Source of the DNA: Clostridiales bacterium
GTDB taxonomy: Bacteria > Bacillota > Clostridia > Peptostreptococcales > Natronincolaceae
Length of the DNA: 5,128 nt
Reading direction: 5' to 3'
Assembly: GCA_012800145.1 (NCBI GenBank)
Contig: JAAZJW010000157.1
Location: 1-5,128 of the forward strand
The notes beneath the pieces were generated by a model that saw only the letters and a program-made list of their open reading frames with translations, did no database searches and was not told the origin of the DNA. A program made the position numbers and the translations under genes. Of this stretch, positions 1-4,661 are shown one piece after another (position 1 is the first letter of the stretch; the number at the start of each line of letters is the position of its first letter).

Positions 1-130
1 CATGCTGTCCGGGAGCATATGCTCTTTTGGTAATTGCACATTTATCTGTAAAACATCTGTCGCCTTTGAGATATAATTTCATGCCTTCTCTACGGCACAG
101 TCTGCATACTGAATCTGTATATCTTGCCAT
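1..130 (-). CDS. rpsD: 30S ribosomal protein S4, N-terminal part (runs off the left edge)
   Basis: Only the first 43 codons are present. S4 is a primary 16S rRNA binder that nucleates assembly of the 30S body and helps maintain decoding accuracy. The visible protein begins MARYTDSVCRLCRREG and continues to the conserved AYAPGQH at residues 37-43. Cysteines at 9, 12, 26 and 31 form the four-cysteine zinc site of the 'C+' S4 type; Bacillus subtilis S4 lacks this site. The ATG at 128-130 is preceded by a strong AGGAGGTG at 138-145. The gene starts 22 bases after the rpsK stop, so it is cotranscribed and probably translated at a similar rate. In clostridia and in the E. coli alpha operon, rpoA usually follows this gene, but that lies outside the window. 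The family call is secure; the rest of the protein cannot be judged. Confidence 0.96.
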   Translation of the reverse strand, partial: MARYTDSVCRLCRREGMKLYLKGDRCFTDKCAITKRAYAPGQH

Positions 131-152
131 TTATTTGCACCTCCTAATCTTT

Positions 153-554
153 CTAGACTCTCCTGCGTTTTGGCGGTCTACAACCGTTATGTGGAATTGG
201 TGTCACATCTTTAATAAGATTAACCTCAAGTCCTGTGGCCTGTAAAGAACGAATGGCAGCTTCCCTTCCTGCACCCGGCCCTTTAACATAGACCTCTATA
301 GTTTTTAACCCTTGCTCCATTGCAGCTTTGGCAGCAGCCTCGGCAGCCATTTGAGCAGCAAAGGGAGTTGATTTTCTTGAACCTTTAAATCCTAGCTGTC
401 CCGCGCTGGACCAGGAAATCACATTTCCCTGCATGTCTGTTAAAGTAATGATTGAATTATTGAATGTCGATTGAATATGAGCGCGGCCGCGTTCTATATT
501 TTTACGTACTTTTCTACGAGCACGAGTAGTTCTTTTTTTGGTCGCCTTTGCCAT
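153..554 (-). CDS. rpsK: 30S ribosomal protein S11
   Basis: S11 sits on the platform of the 30S subunit near the mRNA exit and the E site. The 133-residue product has a basic N-terminus (residues 4-24), as expected for this family. The central FNNSIITLTD (31-40) and SAGQLGFKGSRKSTPFAAQ (50-68) are family hallmarks. The C-terminal signature DVTPIPHNGCRPPKRRRV spans 116-133. Asn123-Gly124 in HNG matches the site that becomes isoaspartate in E. coli S11 (known for the family, not shown here). Length is close to the usual 129-131. The ATG at 552-554 has AGGAGGTG at 562-569, and the stop is TAG. It begins 15 bases after rpsM, with its Shine-Dalgarno almost touching the rpsM stop, which suggests coupled translation. 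Confidence 0.99.
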   Translation of the reverse strand: MAKATKKRTTRARRKVRKNIERGRAHIQSTFNNSIITLTDMQGNVISWSSAGQLGFKGSRKSTPFAAQMAAEAAAKAAMEQGLKTIEVYVKGPGAGREAAIRSLQATGLEVNLIKDVTPIPHNGCRPPKRRRV

Positions 555-569
555 TGTTGCACACCTCCT

Positions 570-947
570 TTATATTTGTACACTTTTTCTCTTACGAGTG
601 ATAATTCTTTTTGGACCTTTTCTTGTCCGAGCATTGGTTTTCGTGTTCTGGCCCCTCACAGGCAATCCCCTAACGTGTCTTATTCCCCTATAGCATCTGA
701 TTTCTCTCAGTCTCTTAAGGTTTAAAGCGGTTTCTCTTCTTAAATCACCTTCAACATGGTACGTATCTATAATCCTTCTCAGATTGTTTACTTCTTCTTC
801 TGTCAGGTCTCTCACTCTTGTATCGGGATCGATACCTGCGGAAGCTAGTATTCTGTTTGATGTGCTTTTACCAATACCAAATATATATGTTAAACCGATT
901 TCGATTCTTTTATCTCTCGGTAAGTCAACACCGGCTATTCTAGCCAT
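570..947 (-). CDS. rpsM: 30S ribosomal protein S13
   Basis: S13 lies in the head of the 30S subunit and contacts 5S rRNA and L5 of the 50S subunit and the P-site tRNA. The 125-residue product starts MARIAGVDLPRDKRIEIGLT and carries the helix-two-turns-helix region with GIGKSTSNRIL (24-34). The family signature RGIRHVRGLPVRGQ is at 87-100, followed by a basic tail (NTKTNARTRKGPKR, then RKRKSVQI) that reaches the tRNA. The frame stays open upstream to a TTG at 990-992, giving 15 extra residues. The ATG at 945-947 is preferred because homologues start MARIAG and because AGGAGGTG lies at 953-960 with good spacing. The extra upstream codons are repeat sequence. The gap to rpmJ is 238 bases, far longer than elsewhere in this operon, and holds three copies of a dispersed repeat. 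Confidence 0.98.
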   Translation of the reverse strand: MARIAGVDLPRDKRIEIGLTYIFGIGKSTSNRILASAGIDPDTRVRDLTEEEVNNLRRIIDTYHVEGDLRRETALNLKRLREIRCYRGIRHVRGLPVRGQNTKTNARTRKGPKRIITRKRKSVQI

Positions 948-952
948 ATTTA

Positions 953-960
953 CACCTCCT
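953..960 (-). promoter_or_regulatory. Shine-Dalgarno of rpsM, which decides its start
   Basis: AGGAGGTG on the minus strand ends five bases before the ATG at 947. It supports the MARIAG start over the in-frame TTG at 992. The sequence on its upstream side (956-973) resembles the region upstream of adk (3269-3286), so this site sits at the edge of the repeated block. Confidence 0.9.
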
Positions 961-973
961 GGTTCTATTAATT

Positions 974-1020
974 CAGATCCTTCGCGGGTCAAACTTATAC
1001 TGTCCGTCTCAGGATGACAT
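974..1020. repeat. 47-base dispersed repeat, copy 1
   Basis: On the plus strand it runs from CAGATCCTTCGCGGGTCAAA to CTCAGGATGACAT. It differs from copy 2 at five of 47 positions. Short arms ATCCT and AGGAT near the ends, plus GGTCA facing TGTCC inside, make it an imperfect palindrome. It lies 27 bases upstream of the rpsM ATG. It is read through in frame with rpsM, with no stop between the repeat and the start codon. Confidence 0.93.
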
Positions 1021-1024
1021 TCCG

Positions 1025-1047
1025 GAACAATTGTCTAACGATTGTTC
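1025..1047 (-). other. Hairpin-forming inverted repeat between repeat copies 1 and 2
   Basis: GAACAATTGT and ACGATTGTTC flank a three-base loop, giving a ten-pair stem with one G-T wobble. On the transcript strand there is no run of T after it and the stem is AT-rich, so it is not a normal intrinsic terminator. The loop (1035-1037) is a TAG that closes the open frame running into rpsM. Parts of this spacer (ATTGTTC) resemble the spacers after copies 2 and 3 (ATTGTTCCA). Confidence 0.6.
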
Positions 1048-1053
1048 AAACTT

Positions 1054-1100
1054 GAGATCCTTCGCTGGTCAAACTCATGCTGTCCGTCTCAGGATGACAC
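1054..1100. repeat. 47-base dispersed repeat, copy 2
   Basis: On the plus strand it runs from GAGATCCTTCGCTGGTCAAA to CTCAGGATGACAC. With the following spacer CTTAAACTATTGTTCCA (1101-1117) it forms a 64-base unit. That unit is repeated directly at 1122-1185 with only four differences, all inside the 47-base part. This is therefore a local tandem duplication of repeat plus spacer. Confidence 0.93.
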
Positions 1101-1121
1101 CTTAAACTATTGTTCCAACCC

Positions 1122-1168
1122 GAGATCCTTCGCTGGTCAAACTTATACTGACCGTCTCGGGATGACAC
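1122..1168. repeat. 47-base dispersed repeat, copy 3
   Basis: It differs from copy 2 at four of 47 positions. One change turns the inner TGTCC into TGACC, which makes the inner stem GGTCA/TGACC perfect. The following spacer at 1169-1185 is identical to that after copy 2 and ends exactly against the rpmJ stop codon (TAA, 1186-1188 on the minus strand). Confidence 0.93.
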
Positions 1169-1185
1169 CTTAAACTATTGTTCCA

Positions 1186-1299
1186 TTAGCCTTGTTTTTG
1201 TTTATGTTTAGGATTTTCGCAAATAACCATTACCCTGCCATTTCTTTTGATAATCTTGCATTTTTCGCAAATTGGTTTAACTGATGGTCTAACCTTCAT
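1186..1299 (-). CDS. rpmJ: 50S ribosomal protein L36 (zinc form)
   Basis: L36 is the smallest 50S protein; it binds 23S rRNA near the L16/L6 region and helps compact it. The gene reads MKVRPSVKPICEKCKIIKRN, then GRVMVICENPKHKQKQG, giving 37 residues, the usual length. Cys11, Cys14, Cys27 and His32 form the zinc site of the 'C+' type. The ATG at 1297-1299 is preceded by GAGGGAGGG at 1306-1314, and the stop is TAA. It lies 18 bases after infA, the standard infA-rpmJ pairing. Its stop codon directly abuts the repeat block of the rpmJ-rpsM gap. The gene is short but the identification is certain from the Cys/His pattern, length and position. Confidence 0.98.
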   Translation of the reverse strand: MKVRPSVKPICEKCKIIKRNGRVMVICENPKHKQKQG

Positions 1300-1317
1300 T
1301 GCTATCCCTCCCTCTAG

Positions 1318-1536
1318 TCACTTTTTCCTCCAAGTTATTCTACCACGGGTTAAGTCGTATGGAGATAACTCCACTGTTACTCTATCCCCGGATAAAATCC
1401 TGATGAAATTCATTCTTAACTTTCCGGATATATGTCCCAATACTTCATGACCATTTTCGAGTTCCACAATAAACATTGCATTAGGTAGTACTTCTTTTAC
1501 TACACCTTCTAATTCAATTACATCTTCCTTTGGCAT
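1318..1536 (-). CDS. infA: Translation initiation factor IF-1
   Basis: IF-1 binds the A site of the 30S subunit during initiation and supports IF-2 and IF-3. The 72-residue product is a single S1-like OB-fold. It starts MPKEDVIELEGVVKEVLPNA and contains FIVELENGHEVLGHISGKLR (22-41), MNFIRILSGDRV (42-53) and VELSPYDLTRGRITWRKK (55-72), all hallmarks of the family, at the usual length. The ATG at 1534-1536 has AGGGAGGT at 1548-1555; the spacing of about 11-12 bases is a little long but no better start exists. The stop is TGA. It lies 26 bases after the KOW gene and just before rpmJ, as in Bacillus and most clostridia. Confidence 0.99.
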   Translation of the reverse strand: MPKEDVIELEGVVKEVLPNAMFIVELENGHEVLGHISGKLRMNFIRILSGDRVTVELSPYDLTRGRITWRKK

Positions 1537-1562
1537 TAATAAATCAAACCTCCCTTCGGATT

Positions 1563-1841
1563 TTAGGATTTCAAACCCAGCTTTTCGAATTCTCTACGTA
1601 TAAAGCCATTGCTTATCTTCTCGTTATTTAAAATTGCTGCCCTAATTTCATTAGAGACGAGATTCGTCTTGGCCAGATGCTTAATTTGCTTTTTCTTGGG
1701 CCTATCAACCCGCCTCAGCGAACCGTCCACAACTAAAACATGTTTAGCATCAATTTTTCCAAATACAACAAAAACCCTTCCTTTATCTCTTCCGGCTTTT
1801 GATTTAACTATCTGACCTATATCCAAATCGGTTAACCCCAT
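1563..1841 (-). CDS. KOW-domain RNA-binding protein (L14e/YbzG-like)
   Basis: This 92-residue basic protein has one KOW-type domain over about residues 7-55: DIGQIVKSKAGRDKGRVFVV (7-26), then VLVVDGSLRRVDRPKKKQIK (35-54). The fold resembles the archaeal/eukaryotic L14e, L6e and L27e group. Homologues sit between map and infA in many Firmicutes; the B. subtilis gene in this slot is ybzG. No enzyme motif, signal peptide or membrane segment is visible. The C-terminal half (56-92) is a charged, probably helical extension with NEIRAAILNNEKISNGFIRR. The ATG at 1839-1841 has TGAGGTGAT at 1845-1853. Its place among ribosomal genes and its basic charge suggest ribosome or rRNA binding; that is inference, as I know of no firmly established function. 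Confidence 0.9.
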   Translation of the reverse strand: MGLTDLDIGQIVKSKAGRDKGRVFVVFGKIDAKHVLVVDGSLRRVDRPKKKQIKHLAKTNLVSNEIRAAILNNEKISNGFIRREFEKLGLKS

Positions 1842-1863
1842 ACAATCACCTCATTTGTCCGTA

Positions 1864-2610
1864 TTATAACTTTGTTAAAATCTCGGGTTCTTCATCCGTA
1901 ATTGCTATGGTGTTTTCGTAATGTGCCGAATATTCACCGTCCAGAGTTACTACTGTCCAACCGTCTGAAAGTACCTTCACTTCATAGGTCCCTATATTGA
2001 CCATGGGCTCGATGGCCAAAGCCATTCCGCTCTTCAGTCTCGGGCCCCTTCCGGGAAGACCGTAATTAGGAATCTGCGGTTCTTCATGCATGTTGGTGCC
2101 TATCCCATGGCCCACATAATTTCTGACTACCGAAAATCCATGTTTTTCTACATGGGTTTGAACGGCATGGGATATATCCGATAACCTGTGGCCTTCTTTT
2201 GCAAATTTTATTCCTTCATAGAAACTCTCCCTGGTTACCTCTATGAGTTTTTGCGCCTGCGGGCTGACTTTCCCTACAGGGTGAGTCCTTGCAGCATCTC
2301 CGTAATAACCCTTATAGACCGACCCTATGTCTATACTGATAATGTCGCCTTCTTCCAGCTTTTTCGGCCCCGGTATACCATGAACCACCTCATGATTGAC
2401 AGAAGCACATATGCTGGCCGGAAAACCCCTGTATCCCTTAAAGGCGGGAAGAGCATCCTGTTCCAGAATATGTTTTTCAGCAATTTGATCCAGTTCTTCT
2501 GTTGTAATTCCCGGTTTTATTGCTTTTCTGATAAGTTCATGCGCCTGGGCAACAATTCTTCCCGCTTCGCGCATTAATTCGATTTCATTGCGGGATTTTA
2601 TAAATATCAT
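1864..2610 (-). CDS. map: Methionine aminopeptidase, type I
   Basis: This cytosolic enzyme removes the initiator methionine from new proteins whose second residue is small. The 248-residue product has the pita-bread fold of class Ia with no N-terminal extension. The five metal ligands are all present: Asp94 (in SIDIGS), Asp105 (in YYGDAART), His168 (in VGHGIG), Glu201 (in AIEPMV) and Glu232 (in YENTIAIT). The substrate-contact His77 (in NHEVVHGIPG) and His175 (in NMHEEPQIPNYG) are also conserved, at a constant offset of three from E. coli numbering. The ATG at 2608-2610 overlaps the adk stop by one base (TAATG), and AGGGAG lies at 2620-2625 inside adk, so translation is probably coupled. The adk-map order is typical for Firmicutes. 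The gene looks intact. Confidence 0.99.
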   Translation of the reverse strand: MIFIKSRNEIELMREAGRIVAQAHELIRKAIKPGITTEELDQIAEKHILEQDALPAFKGYRGFPASICASVNHEVVHGIPGPKKLEEGDIISIDIGSVYKGYYGDAARTHPVGKVSPQAQKLIEVTRESFYEGIKFAKEGHRLSDISHAVQTHVEKHGFSVVRNYVGHGIGTNMHEEPQIPNYGLPGRGPRLKSGMALAIEPMVNIGTYEVKVLSDGWTVVTLDGEYSAHYENTIAITDEEPEILTKL

Positions 2611-3260
2611 TATAATCCGCTCCCTAAAGCAACTACAATTTCTTCAGAAACCTTATCTATTTCTTTGGTTCCATCCACGGTAACAAGTTTGTTTTGTTCG
2701 GTATAATATTCTATTAACGGTGAGGTTTCCTTCAGGTAAACCTCTATGCGTCTTGCTACTGTCTCCTCGTTGTCGTCGTCTCTCTGATAAAGGTCACCGC
2801 CACATCTGTCGCAAACATCGCCCTTTGTTGACGGATTACCCTTTATATGAAATGTAGCTCCACATTCTCTACAAATTCGCCTTCCAACGGCTCTATCTAT
2901 TAAAACACCTTTATCGACTTCTATATTTATTACTTTGTCCAGGCTCACACCGATACCTTTTAATACCCCATCCAGAGCCTCCGCCTGTGCCACGGTTCTC
3001 GGAAACCCGTCTAACAGAAATCCGTCGGTGCAATCACCCTGTTTTAAACGGTCCTCCACAATTTCTACCACCAGTTCATCGGGAACTAAAAGTCCCTTAT
3101 CCATATAGGTTTTGGCTTTCTTGCCTAATTCGGTGCCCCGCTTGGTATTGTCCCTGAATATATCCCCCGTAGAAATGTGGGGAATTCCATATTTTGCAGC
3201 GATGAATACAGCTTGTGTTCCTTTGCCCGCACCTGGAGGGCCAAGCAAAATCAATCTCAT
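2610..3260 (-). CDS. adk: Adenylate kinase, long zinc-LID form
   Basis: The enzyme interconverts ATP plus AMP with two ADP in the cytosol and keeps adenylate pools balanced. The 216-residue product has the P-loop GPPGAGKGT at 7-15, the AMP-binding region with STGDIFR (30-36), and the signature DGFPRT at 84-89. The long LID domain (about 125-163) holds Cys130, Cys133, Cys150 and Cys153, a structural zinc site common in Gram-positive enzymes. The conserved Arg127 and Arg160 lie at the two ends of this domain. The frame is open a further 41 codons upstream to a TTG at 3381-3383, but that part is repeat sequence. MRLILLGPPG at ATG 3258-3260, with AGGAGAT at 3267-3273, matches the family start. 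It overlaps map by one base. The 125-base gap after secY is filled by the dispersed repeat. Confidence 0.99.
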   Translation of the reverse strand: MRLILLGPPGAGKGTQAVFIAAKYGIPHISTGDIFRDNTKRGTELGKKAKTYMDKGLLVPDELVVEIVEDRLKQGDCTDGFLLDGFPRTVAQAEALDGVLKGIGVSLDKVINIEVDKGVLIDRAVGRRICRECGATFHIKGNPSTKGDVCDRCGGDLYQRDDDNEETVARRIEVYLKETSPLIEYYTEQNKLVTVDGTKEIDKVSEEIVVALGSGL

Positions 3261-3266
3261 TGTATC

Positions 3267-3273
3267 ATCTCCT
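3267..3273 (-). promoter_or_regulatory. Shine-Dalgarno of adk, which decides its start
   Basis: AGGAGAT lies six bases before the ATG at 3260 and supports the MRLILL start over the longer in-frame TTG and ATG candidates upstream (3383 and 3311), which lack a comparable site. The ten bases 3269-3278 are identical to 956-965 at rpsM, so the site overlaps the repeated block. Confidence 0.88.
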
Positions 3274-3286
3274 GGTTCAGTTATTT

Positions 3287-3333
3287 GAGATCCTTCGAGG
3301 GTCAAACTCATACTGCCCGTCTCAGGATGACAT
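3287..3333. repeat. 47-base dispersed repeat, copy 4
   Basis: On the plus strand it runs from GAGATCCTTCGAGGGTCAAA to CTCAGGATGACAT, with five differences from copy 2, in the same orientation relative to transcription as copies 1-3. Its edge lies 27 bases upstream of the adk ATG, the same distance as copy 1 from the rpsM ATG. It is followed by TTTAAA, similar to the CTTAAA after copies 2 and 3, so some spacer was carried along with it. Confidence 0.93.
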
Positions 3334-3340
3334 TTTAAAG

Positions 3341-3372
3341 CCAGATTTATACTGTCCGTCCTGGGATGACAT
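3341..3372. repeat. Truncated, diverged repeat, copy 5
   Basis: Only the second part of the 47-base element is recognisable: TTATACTGTCCGTC at 3347-3360 followed by CTGGGATGACAT to 3372. The first part, with GAGATCCTTCG, is missing. It is the copy nearest the secY stop and is more decayed than the others, suggesting it is older. Confidence 0.78.
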
Positions 3373-3385
3373 TCGTAACTCAAAT

Positions 3386-4660
3386 TTATTTCAAAAATCC
3401 TTGATAATGTCTCATCATAAGTTGTGCTTCGATTTGTTTCATTGTTTCCAACGCAACCCCCACAACAATCAGTATTGCCGTACCACCAAAGGCGATGGGT
3501 ATTTTTGTCGCACCGATTATAATCGTAGGAATAATTGTGATTATAGCCAGGAACAACGCTCCCGCTAATGTTATTCTTGTAAGAATTTTATTTAGAAAGT
3601 CTGATGTGGGTTTGCCCGGCCTGATACCCGGTATAAATCCACCATTTTTCTTCATATTGACCGATATCTCCACAGGATTAAATGTGGCGGCAGTATAGAA
3701 GTAGGTAAAGAATATAATCAGCACCGCAGTCAGAAAATTATAAATAATCACGCCCGGCATAACGTTAGGTGATAACCATGTACCCAGGAACCTCGAAAAT
3801 CCGCCTTCTTTTCCGACAAAATAGGCAATTGTATGCGGAAATTGCAACATAGACATAGCAAAGATTACAGGGATAACCCCCACCTGGTTTACCTTTAACG
3901 GGATATGTGAACTTTGGCCTCCATACATTTTTCTGCCCACAACCCTTTTAGCATACTGTACGGGAATTTTTCTGGTTCCCTCTTGGATGGCAACAACCCC
4001 GATTATCATCAACAGTGCTATGGCCACAAATGCTAAAATAGGTAAAAGTTTTAATTCACCTTGTCTTGCCAATGCAAAGGTATGTTTAATCCCGCTGGGC
4101 AGCCTTGAAACAATACCTGCAAAGATTAACAATGAAATACCGTTTCCTATTCCTTTTTCGGTTATTTCTTCACCCAGCCACATTAAAAATGTAGTTCCTG
4201 CGGTCAGGGTAAGAACAACCACTATAATACTGAATGTATCCTGATTTATTAATGCGCCCCTGAACAAACCTACACTAATTCCTACAGCCTGTATCAACGC
4301 CAATACAATAGTCGCATACCCTGTATATTGGTTGATTTTCTTGATGCCTTCTTCGCCTTCCTTTGCTAATTCTTCGAGACTTGGAATGGCCATAGTCAGC
4401 AGCTGCATAATAATAGACGCTGTAATGTAAGGTGTAATACTCAATGCGAAAATTGTCATATCACCGAAGGCGCCACCGGATATCAAATCGAAAAATGAAA
4501 GTAGTCCGGCGCCTTCCACTATACTTTTTACATGTGCAATGTCAATACCCGGAACAGGTATGACAACACCCAATCTAAAAATAGCAAGCATTGCAAAAGT
4601 GAACATAATCCGTTTACGCAAATCCGGAATTCTCCAAGCGTTCTTCAATGTTTGTATCAC
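3386..4660 (-). CDS. secY: Protein translocase subunit SecY
   Basis: SecY is the pore of the SecYEG channel, which exports unfolded proteins and inserts membrane proteins; it sits in the cytoplasmic membrane. The 424-residue product shows ten hydrophobic segments at roughly 18-36, 68-90, 114-134, 143-163, 172-192, 205-225, 258-278, 304-326, 362-382 and 388-406. The plug region is near 52-66 (LLSFFDLISGGAFGD). FRLGVVIPVPGID (28-40) and GEEITEKGIGNGISLLIFAG (163-182) are family motifs. The cytoplasmic loop GIRPGKPTSDFL (345-356) contains Arg347, equivalent to the functionally important arginine of this loop in E. coli. The start is GTG (4658-4660), one base after the rplO stop, with AGAGGTG inside the end of rplO. 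Homologues begin in the same way (LQTLKNAW), and the next ATG would cut into the first membrane segment. Intact and of normal length. Confidence 0.99.
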   Translation of the reverse strand: MIQTLKNAWRIPDLRKRIMFTFAMLAIFRLGVVIPVPGIDIAHVKSIVEGAGLLSFFDLISGGAFGDMTIFALSITPYITASIIMQLLTMAIPSLEELAKEGEEGIKKINQYTGYATIVLALIQAVGISVGLFRGALINQDTFSIIVVVLTLTAGTTFLMWLGEEITEKGIGNGISLLIFAGIVSRLPSGIKHTFALARQGELKLLPILAFVAIALLMIIGVVAIQEGTRKIPVQYAKRVVGRKMYGGQSSHIPLKVNQVGVIPVIFAMSMLQFPHTIAYFVGKEGGFSRFLGTWLSPNVMPGVIIYNFLTAVLIIFFTYFYTAATFNPVEISVNMKKNGGFIPGIRPGKPTSDFLNKILTRITLAGALFLAIITIIPTIIIGATKIPIAFGGTAILIVVGVALETMKQIEAQLMMRHYQGFLK

Positions 4661-4661
4661 T

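Noticed and set aside
1025..1047. Intrinsic terminator before rpsM
   Set aside because: The stem is AT-rich and is not followed by a T-run on the transcript strand, and termination here would cut off essential genes.
974..1168. CRISPR array formed by the three 47-base repeats
   Set aside because: Spacers are of unequal length (33 and 21 bases), share sequence with one another, and the repeat also occurs singly 2 kb away upstream of adk. This is a dispersed intergenic repeat, not a CRISPR array.
960..1185. Internal promoter: TTGACC and TATAAG-like hexamers inside the repeats
   Set aside because: TTGACC lies within each repeat, but no good -10 hexamer stands 16-18 bases downstream of it; the TATAA-like string lies on its upstream side. 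Transcript 5' ends would be needed to revive this.
948..1185. S4 autoregulatory leader of the E. coli alpha-operon type upstream of rpsM
   Set aside because: The position matches, but the gap consists of a repeat that is also found before adk, and I cannot see the nested pseudoknot around the start codon. Nothing specific supports it.
3261..3383. N-terminal extension of adenylate kinase starting at TTG 3383 or ATG 3311
   Set aside because: The extra residues are translated repeat sequence, neither start has a good Shine-Dalgarno, and the P-loop protein family starts at MRLILLGPPG, which has AGGAGAT at the right spacing.
27..4244. Several plus-strand open frames of 67-129 codons, for example at 2188-2577, 3215-3568 and 471-725
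   Set aside because: They lie mostly antisense to highly conserved genes, show no recognisable domain, and have no convincing ribosome binding sites. They are shadows of the minus-strand genes.
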